Shown here: positions 44,831 to 54,571 of the stretch, in pieces
Position numbering within the stretch: position 1 is the stretch's first letter
Layout of the letters: every line of letters begins with the position of its first letter
DNA from: Pseudomonadota bacterium
GTDB taxonomy: Bacteria > Pseudomonadota > Gammaproteobacteria > Burkholderiales > Thiobacillaceae
Assembly (NCBI GenBank): GCA_021802555.1
Contig: JAJZRU010000016.1
Coordinates: 1-60,279 of the forward strand
Length of the DNA stretch: 60,279 nucleotides
Reading direction: 5' to 3'
The notes under the pieces: model-generated
Seen by the model: only the letters and a program-made list of their open reading frames with translations
Database searches by the model: none
What the model was told of the DNA's origin: nothing
Translations under genes and position numbers: made by a program

Positions 44831-44875
44831 AGCGCGCCAGACTCCCGTCCGCAAGCATCGACAGAAAGGAAAGTT

Positions 44876-45190
44876 ATGGAACCCATGCGTATGCGTGCCA
44901 CCATCCAAGGCGACGTGGCCGACATCAAACTGCTGATCAACCATCCCGAGGAGACCGGTCTGCGCAAGGACCCCAAAACCGGCCAGCTCGTCCCCGCCCA
45001 TTTCATCACCAACATCACGGCGACCGTGAATGGCAAAAAGGTGCTTTCCGCCCAGTGGGGCGTGGGCATTTCCAAGAATCCGTTCATGGGCTTCAAGGTC
45101 AAGGGCGCCAAAGCCGGCGACAAGGTCGTGGTCAGCTGGGTGGACAACAAGGGCGAAACCCAGACGGGCGAGACCACCATCGGCAGCTGA
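44876..45190 (+). CDS. soxZ: Thiosulfate-oxidation carrier subunit SoxZ
   Basis: A 104-residue beta-sandwich partner of SoxY without its own signal; it is exported with SoxY. Typical features are MRATIQGDVADIKLLINHPEETGLRKDPKTGQLVPAHFI and NPFMGFKVKGAKAGDKVVVSWVDNKGE. It lies 45 bp after soxY with AGAAAGGAAAG before the start. An alternative ATG is at codon 4. Confidence 0.97.
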   Translation: MEPMRMRATIQGDVADIKLLINHPEETGLRKDPKTGQLVPAHFITNITATVNGKKVLSAQWGVGISKNPFMGFKVKGAKAGDKVVVSWVDNKGETQTGETTIGS

Positions 45191-45200
45191 TGCCCTCATG

Positions 45201-45223
45201 GGCCCGGGACGAATTCCCGGGCC
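45201..45223 (+). terminator. Intercistronic hairpin between soxZ and soxA
   Basis: GGCCCGGGA (45201-45209) and TCCCGGGCC (45215-45223) form a 9-bp stem with a 5-nt loop, 11 bp after soxZ and 26 bp before soxA. It has no T-run, so it more likely tunes mRNA stability or processing than ends transcription. Confidence 0.5.
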
Positions 45224-45248
45224 GTTCACTCGTCGTGGAGGAGTTCAG

Positions 45249-46082
45249 ATGAAAAAATTACTGTCCCTGCTGATCGGCGCCGGACTCCTGCTCGGAGCCG
45301 TCGCCGCCAACGCCGGCCCCGAGCAGGATCGCGAGGCCCTGATCAAGTATTTCACCACCAAGTATCCCAACGTCAAGTTGGACGATTACGTCAACGGTGC
45401 CTTGGCGTTCGACCCGGATGCCATGGCGCAGTACAGGGAAATCATGTCCTTCCCGCCTTTCGTCGGCACCATCGAACAGGGCAAGAAGATGTGGGACACG
45501 CCTTTCGCCAACGGCAAAACTTACGCGAGCTGCTTCCCCAACGGCGGCAAGGACGTCGCCGGCAATTACCCCTATTTCGACGACAAGGCCGGCAAGGTGG
45601 TAACGCTCAACGACGCCATCAACGCCTGCCGCGTCGCCAACGGGGGAAAACCTTACGGCCTGGCCAGCAACGAGATCGGCGTGCTCGATTCCTATATGCG
45701 CACGCTGTCCGACGGCATGAAGATGAACGTCAAAGTGCAGAGCCCGGGCGCGCTCGCGGCTTATGAGAACGGCAAGAAGATTTTTTTCTCGCGCAAGGGC
45801 CAGTTGAACTTCGCCTGCGCCACCTGCCATGTCCAGCAGGCAGGCGGGCCGCGGCTGCGCTCCGACCTGCTTTCTCCCGTTATCGGACAGGCCACCCACT
45901 GGCCGGTGTTCCGCGGCGGCGGCACAAAAGTGGTCACATTGCAGCAGCGCTACAAAGGCTGCTTCAAGATGATCCGCGCGGTGCCCCCGAAAATTGGCGG
46001 CACGGAGATGAACGATCTGGAATACTTCGAGTCCTATGTCTCCAACGGCCTGCCCATGCAGGCTTCGGTGTTCCGCAAATAA
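45249..46082 (+). CDS. soxA: Sulfur-oxidation cytochrome SoxA (monoheme type)
   Basis: A 277-residue catalytic subunit of SoxXA. The signal peptide ends GAVAANA. The heme motif CATCH lies in FACATCHVQQAGGPRLRSD, and the persulfide Cys ligand is in YKGCFKMIR. The N-terminal domain has YASCFPNGGKDVAGNYPYF, where dihaem SoxAs carry a second CxxCH, so this is the single-heme form. GGAGG lies before the start. A strong terminator follows. Confidence 0.95.
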   Translation: MKKLLSLLIGAGLLLGAVAANAGPEQDREALIKYFTTKYPNVKLDDYVNGALAFDPDAMAQYREIMSFPPFVGTIEQGKKMWDTPFANGKTYASCFPNGGKDVAGNYPYFDDKAGKVVTLNDAINACRVANGGKPYGLASNEIGVLDSYMRTLSDGMKMNVKVQSPGALAAYENGKKIFFSRKGQLNFACATCHVQQAGGPRLRSDLLSPVIGQATHWPVFRGGGTKVVTLQQRYKGCFKMIRAVPPKIGGTEMNDLEYFESYVSNGLPMQASVFRK

Positions 46083-46100
46083 TCTTCGTCTGCCTGCGCA

Positions 46101-46128
46101 AGCCTGGCCAGCCCAGGCTTTTTTTTTG
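46101..46128 (+). terminator. Rho-independent terminator after soxA
   Basis: Stem AGCCTGG (46101-46107)/CCAGGCT (46113-46119), loop CCAGC, then a run of ten T (46119-46128). It separates soxXYZA from soxB. Confidence 0.92.
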
Positions 46129-46203
46129 GGTTTTCCCTACCATTTACCCCGACCGCGCCGGAGCCGACAATATCGGCGCACGTCGTCCAACAGGAGTTGT
46201 CAG

Positions 46204-47934
46204 ATGCACATGAATCGCCGCGAATTTCTTCAGGTCATCGGCGTCGCCGCCGCTTCCGGCCTGGCCCTGCACACGCGCCAGGCGCTGGCCGGCAACGGCG
46301 ACGCTCTCTACGACGTGCCGCGCATCGGCAACGTCTCCCTGCTGCACATGACAGATTGCCATGCCCAACTCCTGCCCATTTATTTCCGCGAGCCCAGCGT
46401 CAACATCGGCGTGGGCCAGGCCGCCGGCCACCCGCCGCATCTGGTGGGCGAATACTTCCTCAAGTACTACGGCATGAAGCCGCACACCCGCGACGCCTAT
46501 GCCTTCACCTACCTGGATTTCGCCGAAGCCGCGCGCACCTACGGCAACTTGGGCGGCTTTGCCCACATCAAGACCCTGGTCGACCGCCTCAAGGCTTCGC
46601 GCCCGGGCGCCCTGCTGCTCGACGGCGGCGACACCTGGCAAGGATCGGCCACCTCCCTGTGGAGCAACGCCCAGGACATGGTGGATGCCGGCATCGCGCT
46701 GGGGGTGAACGTGATGACCGCGCACTGGGAAATGACTTATGGCGCCGAGCGCGTCACCCAGGTGGTGAACGGCGACTTCAAGAAAGCCGGCGTCGATTTC
46801 GTGGCGCAGAACATCCATACCAGCGATTTCGGTGACCAGGTTTTCCCGCCCTACGTGATGAAGAACATCAACGGCGTGCAGGTGGCCATCATCGGCCAGG
46901 CCTTCCCCTACACGCCCATCGCCCATCCGCGCCGCTTCGTGCCGGACTGGACCTTCGGCATCAACCAGGACGGCATGCAGAAATGGGTGAACGAGGCGCG
47001 CAAAAAAGGCGCCCAGGCGGTCATCGTGCTGTCGCACAACGGCATGGACGTGGATCTGAAGATGGCCAGCCGGGTGAGCGGCATCGATTTCATCCTCGGC
47101 GGCCACACGCATGACGGCGTGCCCCGCCCCGTGCCCGTGAAGAACGCCGGCGGCGTGACCTACGTCACCAATGCCGGCTCCAACGGAAAATTCCTCGGCG
47201 TCCTGGATCTGGACGTCAAGAATGGCAAGGTCGCGGCCTGGCAATACAAGCTGCTGCCCGTGTTCTCCAACCTGCTGCCCGCCGATCCGGGCATGAGCCG
47301 GCTGATCCAGAAAGTGCGCGCGCCCTACGACAAGAAGCTGGCGGAAAAACTCGCCGTGACGGAGGAAGTGTTGTATCGCCGCGGCAATTTCAACGGCACC
47401 TTCGACCAGGTCATCCTCGATGCCCTGATGAAGGTGAAGGACGCCGAGGTCGCCTTCTCGCCCGGTTTCCGCTGGGGCACCTCGCTGCTGCCGGGTGAAG
47501 CGATCACCATGGAACATCTCATGGATCAGACCGCCATCACCTATCCCTACACCACCCTCAGCGAACTGACCGGGGAGCAGATCAAGGGCATCATGGAAGA
47601 CGTCTGCGACAACCTCTTCAACCCCGACCCCTATTACCAGCAGGGCGGCGACATGGTGCGCGTCGGCGGCATCAGCTATACGGTCGATCCGGCCAAGCTG
47701 GTGGGCCACCGCATCAGCAACATGATGCTCAAAGGCAAGCCGGTCGATCCGAAAAAGACCTACAAAGTGGCGGGCTGGGCGCCGGTGGGCAATACCACCT
47801 CGGGCGCACCGGTCTGGGAAGTGGTCGGCCAATACTTGCGCGACGTCAAGACCATCAAGCACGTGAAAGCCAACCAGCCCAAGGTGGTCGGCATCGGCGC
47901 ACACAATCCGGGCATCGCACCCAGCCTCATCTGA
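46204..47934 (+). CDS. soxB: Thiosulfohydrolase SoxB
   Basis: A 576-residue dimanganese hydrolase that releases sulfate from SoxYZ-bound S-sulfocysteine. A Tat-type signal (MNRREFLQVIGVAAASGLAL) leads to a metallophosphoesterase domain with LLHMTDCHAQL, LLLDGGDTWQGSATSLW, HNGMDVDL and GGHTHDG, then a 5'-nucleotidase-like C-terminal domain. AGGAG seven bases before 46204 supports that start (MHMNRREF). It is bracketed by terminators, so it needs its own promoter or readthrough. Confidence 0.97.
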   Translation: MHMNRREFLQVIGVAAASGLALHTRQALAGNGDALYDVPRIGNVSLLHMTDCHAQLLPIYFREPSVNIGVGQAAGHPPHLVGEYFLKYYGMKPHTRDAYAFTYLDFAEAARTYGNLGGFAHIKTLVDRLKASRPGALLLDGGDTWQGSATSLWSNAQDMVDAGIALGVNVMTAHWEMTYGAERVTQVVNGDFKKAGVDFVAQNIHTSDFGDQVFPPYVMKNINGVQVAIIGQAFPYTPIAHPRRFVPDWTFGINQDGMQKWVNEARKKGAQAVIVLSHNGMDVDLKMASRVSGIDFILGGHTHDGVPRPVPVKNAGGVTYVTNAGSNGKFLGVLDLDVKNGKVAAWQYKLLPVFSNLLPADPGMSRLIQKVRAPYDKKLAEKLAVTEEVLYRRGNFNGTFDQVILDALMKVKDAEVAFSPGFRWGTSLLPGEAITMEHLMDQTAITYPYTTLSELTGEQIKGIMEDVCDNLFNPDPYYQQGGDMVRVGGISYTVDPAKLVGHRISNMMLKGKPVDPKKTYKVAGWAPVGNTTSGAPVWEVVGQYLRDVKTIKHVKANQPKVVGIGAHNPGIAPSLI

Positions 47935-47955
47935 GCGCCGCGCGCACTCATCCCG

Positions 47956-47980
47956 GGGGCCCGTGCGGCCCCTTTTTCTT
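47956..47980 (+). terminator. Rho-independent terminator after soxB
   Basis: GGGGCC (47956-47961), loop CGTGC, GGCCCC (47967-47972), then TTTTTCTT. It lies about 20 bp past the soxB stop. A lone TAGAAT (48015-48020) upstream of alaS could be its -10 box. Confidence 0.88.
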
Positions 47981-48017
47981 GCCTGTCTTTCACTGGGCGC
48001 CCGGGCGTTTGGTTTAG

Positions 48018-50669
<2,652 letters not shown>

Positions 50670-50738
50670 TACGCCGACCCATAACAACTTGCCATGTTCG
50701 CACGCCCCACATCGCCGATTGCTTTGTCGCTCATCCTC

Positions 50739-50758
50739 GCCATAGCTGCGGCTATGGC
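50739..50758. repeat. Inverted repeat after alaS
   Basis: GCCATAGC-TGCG-GCTATGGC is a perfect 8-bp dyad within CTCATCCTCGCCATAGC, a sequence that looks like a REP-type dispersed intergenic element. The region 50670-51029 also contains TGCCC/GGGCA. No gene is convincing there. Confidence 0.4.
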
Positions 50759-51029
50759 TGCGGTTCGCTTCGCGCACTCGACGCCCGGGTGGCGTGTCTC
50801 GGCAGGGACGCGAGCTTATGGGCCGGCGTACTAGCGGGCTGCCTGCCCTGCGGGCATGCCGGTTGCTTAAAACGGAATGAACCCGCGTGCTCAGCGGCGG
50901 GAACGGCTGCGGGCGAACGCGCAGGCCCATTGATCAAAGCGGACGTTGTGCCTTTTAATGGCGGGGTTTGGGGCCGGACTGCTCCCGCTGTCCGCCGTAT
51001 GCTTGTTCATCGAGGGAAACCGCGCGACC

Positions 51030-52736
51030 ATGATCGCCAAAACGCCGCCCTTCAACTTGGCCGAACGCTTGGGCCGCCTATTCCCCAAGGGCGGCGGCGC
51101 GCCGCTCGCCAGCGTAAAGACCGCCGCCGCCTGGCTCGACGGCCTGCCCACCGGCGACGCCATGCGCGCTCAGCAAATGGTCTACGAGGAATTCCGGCGG
51201 CTGCTGGAAAACCCGACGGAATGCACGAAATCTCGACTGGATGCCATCCTTCTCGCGGACGCGCGCAGCCGCGACCTGCAGGACGCCCTGGCACGCCAGT
51301 ACCTGCGCAATCCGCGCATGTCGCGCGCAGTGGAAAGCCAGCTGTGGCACGCGATCTACAACTACTATCGGGAAATCGCCCGCCTTTACCATACCTATCT
51401 GGCCGAGCTGGCCAATAAAAGCGTCCTGGCCTCCGAGACCCGGGCCTTGCTGATCCAGCGCACGCTGCGCAATTTCCGCCATTTCATGAAGTGGCGCTTC
51501 GTTCGCTACATGCACTTGGAGGCAAAAACTTGGCAGCGCGTACACAACCTGTACAAACTGGCCGAGGACAGCGGCATCCAGCATCAGCCGCAGAAAACCT
51601 ATCCTCACGAGACCGGTGCCCATACCTGCGAATCGGAATACCTGCAGTGCCTGATGCTCAACCAAGCCAATGCCGGCACGCTTTATCCGCGCCAGATCGA
51701 CCTGGTCGATCTGTGGCTGGACGGCTGGGTCAGGACCCTGCACCTGGACAAACAGCTGGACGCCGCGCGCCAGGTATTCAACGTCAATTTGGCGGAAGAC
51801 CATGGTGCGCGTCGCATACGGCGGGTGACCGAAGACTCCGCCAACCGCTACTGGAGCACGCGCGAGCTCGTCGAACGCCTGGCGCGCATACGCGACGATC
51901 TGCAGGAAAGCGTCCCGCCTGCGCGCCTCGGGCTGGGCAGCGAGGCGCGCATGCCGGAAACACGCGACATCATCGAACATCTGGAACGCCAATGGTCGCC
52001 CCTGGCCACACGCGACCAGCGCCGCAAGAGCCGCCAGGCCGTCAAGAAATCCATGGAAGTAACGTACGGCCTGGAGCACATCATCGCCGCCCTCAAGGAC
52101 AAGCCTGCGGAAGCGGCCGAGGAAGCGCCCCTGTACGGTGATCATTACGCCTACGACGAATCGGTGGACATGCACGTCTATGGCTTCGTCACCAGCCGCA
52201 CGCGCGAACGCCGCACGCAAATACCCGGCGCTGCAGGCGCGCCGCCCGGCTATCCCATGGAAAGCTGGGTCATGGAAGACGAAAGCGAGTGCGGCTATGG
52301 CGCCTGCGTCTCCCTGCAAAGCCACGACTGGCTGCGCGTAGGAGCCCTCGTCGCCCTACGCGCGCCGCGCAGCGACGCCTGGAAGCTCGGCGTCGTGCGG
52401 CGCCTGTCGCGCGTCGTAGGCGATGCCGACAACTGCTCGGTGGGCATAGAAACCCTGCCGGAAATTCCCGATGTCCTGAGCCTGCATACTCCCGGCAATG
52501 GTGGCGGCTACTATGTCAATGGCGTAGATGCGACCAACACCCTGCTCCCGGCAGTGGTCATACGCCTGACCAATCCCGCTGGCGGCAGGGCCTGCGTGCT
52601 CATCGATCCGGGCCAATACCAGCCCCAGCGCGTCGTCGAAATCCGCGGCTTGAACCGCTTGCAGCGAGTACGTTTCGGCGCCCCGGCGGAACGCGGCGAG
52701 GGCTGGCTGCGGCTTTGCCTGGAAGAGCTCAAATAG
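51030..52736 (+). CDS. Conserved protein of unknown function with a possible PilZ-like C-terminal domain
   Basis: A 568-residue soluble protein. The N-terminal 330 residues are helical (AAAWLDGLPTGDAMRAQQMVYEEFRRLLENP; QLWHAIYNYYREIARLYHTYL). A C-terminal beta-rich part contains HDWLRVGALVALRAPRSDAWKLGVVRRLSR, reminiscent of PilZ domains that bind cyclic di-GMP, although a clear RxxxR...DxSxxG motif is not evident. The ATG at 51030 (MIAKTPPFNL) is preferred over an earlier start at 50946. Function not assigned. Confidence 0.7.
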   Translation: MIAKTPPFNLAERLGRLFPKGGGAPLASVKTAAAWLDGLPTGDAMRAQQMVYEEFRRLLENPTECTKSRLDAILLADARSRDLQDALARQYLRNPRMSRAVESQLWHAIYNYYREIARLYHTYLAELANKSVLASETRALLIQRTLRNFRHFMKWRFVRYMHLEAKTWQRVHNLYKLAEDSGIQHQPQKTYPHETGAHTCESEYLQCLMLNQANAGTLYPRQIDLVDLWLDGWVRTLHLDKQLDAARQVFNVNLAEDHGARRIRRVTEDSANRYWSTRELVERLARIRDDLQESVPPARLGLGSEARMPETRDIIEHLERQWSPLATRDQRRKSRQAVKKSMEVTYGLEHIIAALKDKPAEAAEEAPLYGDHYAYDESVDMHVYGFVTSRTRERRTQIPGAAGAPPGYPMESWVMEDESECGYGACVSLQSHDWLRVGALVALRAPRSDAWKLGVVRRLSRVVGDADNCSVGIETLPEIPDVLSLHTPGNGGGYYVNGVDATNTLLPAVVIRLTNPAGGRACVLIDPGQYQPQRVVEIRGLNRLQRVRFGAPAERGEGWLRLCLEELK

Positions 52737-53163
52737 CGTCAGCGAAGCGCTGTGCCAGACCCGCCACCCGCTGTCCGCTGGCGCTCCGTGCCCGCCCGGC
52801 CGCCGCAACGGCTCGGGCATAGCCAGCGAAGAATTCCGGCAGGGCACGCACGATGAGCGCCTTGCGCAGCCGCCCGGCGCCCCGCAGCGTCCACTCGGCG
52901 CGCCAGTGCGCCTGCGGCGCGGCACTGCAGATCCTGACGCCCCACTGCGGCCGGCCGCCGTCCCAGGCATGGGCACGCACCACCAGACGGTGTGCGGCAG
53001 CCGCCTCCACCCCCACGCAAGGCCCGTAGTATTCGACCTGCAGACCGCTGCTCACTCCCGCGAGCAGATGATCGAGGCGCGCCAAGGCGTCCTCCAGGGC
53101 CGCATCCACCTTGGGCCGCTCGGCACGGCTGCGCTCGACCAGCAGGGCAACGAAATCGTTCAC
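52729..53163 (-). CDS. Hypothetical protein
   Basis: A 144-residue soluble protein starting at GTG 53163 (VNDFVALLVERSRAERPKVDAALEDALARLDHLL), with a beta-rich middle (VEYYGPCVGVEAAAAHRLVVRAHAWDGGRPQWGVRIC) and a helical C-terminus. No family is recognised. It converges with the 568-residue gene, overlapping by eight bases, and is divergent from the ABC ATPase 26 bp away. Confidence 0.6.
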   Translation of the reverse strand: MNDFVALLVERSRAERPKVDAALEDALARLDHLLAGVSSGLQVEYYGPCVGVEAAAAHRLVVRAHAWDGGRPQWGVRICSAAPQAHWRAEWTLRGAGRLRKALIVRALPEFFAGYARAVAAAGRARSASGQRVAGLAQRFADAI

Positions 53164-53189
53164 ATAGCGTACCCGTAAAAATTCTTGCT

Positions 53190-53936
53190 ATGCTACCGCA
53201 CACCGCCATGCCACAAGCCGCCGCAACCCCTCCTCTGCAGATCGCCGCGCTCAGCAAGCGCTACGCGCAGCACATGGCGCTGCATCCCCTGGAACTGGAA
53301 GTCCGCGCGGGCGAATGCCTTGTCCTGGTGGGCGGCAACGGCGCGGGCAAGTCCACCCTGCTCAAATGCCTGTGCGACCTCATCCGGCCGGCGGCCGGAT
53401 CGGTGCGCATCTTCGGACTGCCCTACGCCCAGGCGCGCCGGCGGCTCGCCTATCTGCCGGAGCGCTTCCTGCCCCCGCCGCATCTGAGCGGCTGGGAATT
53501 CCTGCGCTTCATGCAGGCATTGCAGGGACTCGTCTGGCACCAGGACGACGCCGAAGCGCTGTTGCGCGAACTGGATCTCGCCCCCGAGGCGCTGCGCCGC
53601 CCGGTGGGCAGCCTGTCCAAGGGCATGGGACAGAAGCTTGGCCTCGCCGCCGTGCTGCTGATGGAAAAACCTCTGTTGCTGTTGGACGAGCCTCTGAGCG
53701 GCCTCGACCCCCTCGCGCGGGCACGGGTGCGCACGCTGCTCACGCGTTACTGCCGGCAAGGGCGCAGCGTGCTGTTCAGCACCCATCAGTTCGAGGGACT
53801 GGAAAACCTCGCCGACCGCATCCTGCTGCTGCACGAGGGCCGGCAACGCTTCCTAGGCAAGCCGGCGGAACTATTGGCACACACCGGGCGCGCCAGCCTG
53901 GACGAGGCCTATCTCGCCTGCATTGAGACTGCCTGA
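53190..53936 (+). CDS. ABC transporter ATP-binding protein (NosF/CcmA-like)
   Basis: A 248-residue ABC ATPase: Walker A GGNGAGKST at 48-56, signature LSKGMGQ near 141, Walker B LLLLDEPLSGLDP near 160, switch His in LFSTHQFEGLENLADRILLL. The single-domain, exporter-type pattern recalls NosF. No permease is adjacent, so its partner is elsewhere. A second ATG at 53208 is possible. Its 3' end overlaps the opposing gene by 28 bases. Confidence 0.88.
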   Translation: MLPHTAMPQAAATPPLQIAALSKRYAQHMALHPLELEVRAGECLVLVGGNGAGKSTLLKCLCDLIRPAAGSVRIFGLPYAQARRRLAYLPERFLPPPHLSGWEFLRFMQALQGLVWHQDDAEALLRELDLAPEALRRPVGSLSKGMGQKLGLAAVLLMEKPLLLLDEPLSGLDPLARARVRTLLTRYCRQGRSVLFSTHQFEGLENLADRILLLHEGRQRFLGKPAELLAHTGRASLDEAYLACIETA

Positions 53937-54550
53937 GAAGCATCCAGCGCCCTCGCCACCTGCGCGCGCAGCGCCGGCAGCACTTCCTGCTCGAACCAGG
54001 CGTTGCGCTTAAGCCACAAGCGGTTGCGCGGGCTGGGGTGGGGCAGAGGGAAATAGCCTTGCAGCAGATGGCGCGCGTAATCCCGCACCACGTCCGCGAC
54101 CCGCTCGCGGCCCGCTCGCAGGTAATAATCCTGCGCATAACGCCCCACCAGCAGTATCAAACGTATGTCCGGCATGAGGGCGCGCAGGCGCGGATGCCAC
54201 AGGGGTGCGCATTCCGGGCGCGGCGGCAGGTCGGCGCCGCGCACCGTGCCCGGGTAGCACATGCCCGCAGGCACGATGGCGATGCGCGAGACGTCGTAGA
54301 ACTGCTCGCGCGTGAGGCCAAGCCATGCGCGCAACAGGTCGCCGGAAGGATCGTTCCAGGGGATGCCGGTCTCGTGCACGCGCCGCCCCGGCGCCTGGCC
54401 GACGATGAGCAGGCGTGCGCTGGCCGAGGCCCGCAACACGGGACGCGGCTCATGCGGGAGCTGGGCGGCACAGACCGTGCAGGAACCTATTTCCTGCAAC
54501 AACCTATTCAAGGGCGGAATGGCCACGTCTGGTAAAGTCCGAGTACGCAT
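53909..54550 (-). CDS. Uracil-DNA glycosylase superfamily protein
   Basis: A 213-residue protein. CTVCAAQLPHEPRPVLRASASARLLIVGQAPGRRVHETGIPWNDPSGDLLRAWLG contains the family motif GQAPG; AIVPAGMCYPGT and LILLVGRYAQDYYL follow, and PLPHPSPRN is the late catalytic-loop motif. It resembles the COG1573 branch, but the Fe-S cysteine set of families 4/5 is incomplete, so a repair role is likely but the substrate is open. The start could also be GTG at 54526. Confidence 0.82.
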   Translation of the reverse strand: MRTRTLPDVAIPPLNRLLQEIGSCTVCAAQLPHEPRPVLRASASARLLIVGQAPGRRVHETGIPWNDPSGDLLRAWLGLTREQFYDVSRIAIVPAGMCYPGTVRGADLPPRPECAPLWHPRLRALMPDIRLILLVGRYAQDYYLRAGRERVADVVRDYARHLLQGYFPLPHPSPRNRLWLKRNAWFEQEVLPALRAQVARALDASQAVSMQAR

Positions 54551-54571
54551 GCGAGTGAGACCAAGCTCATT

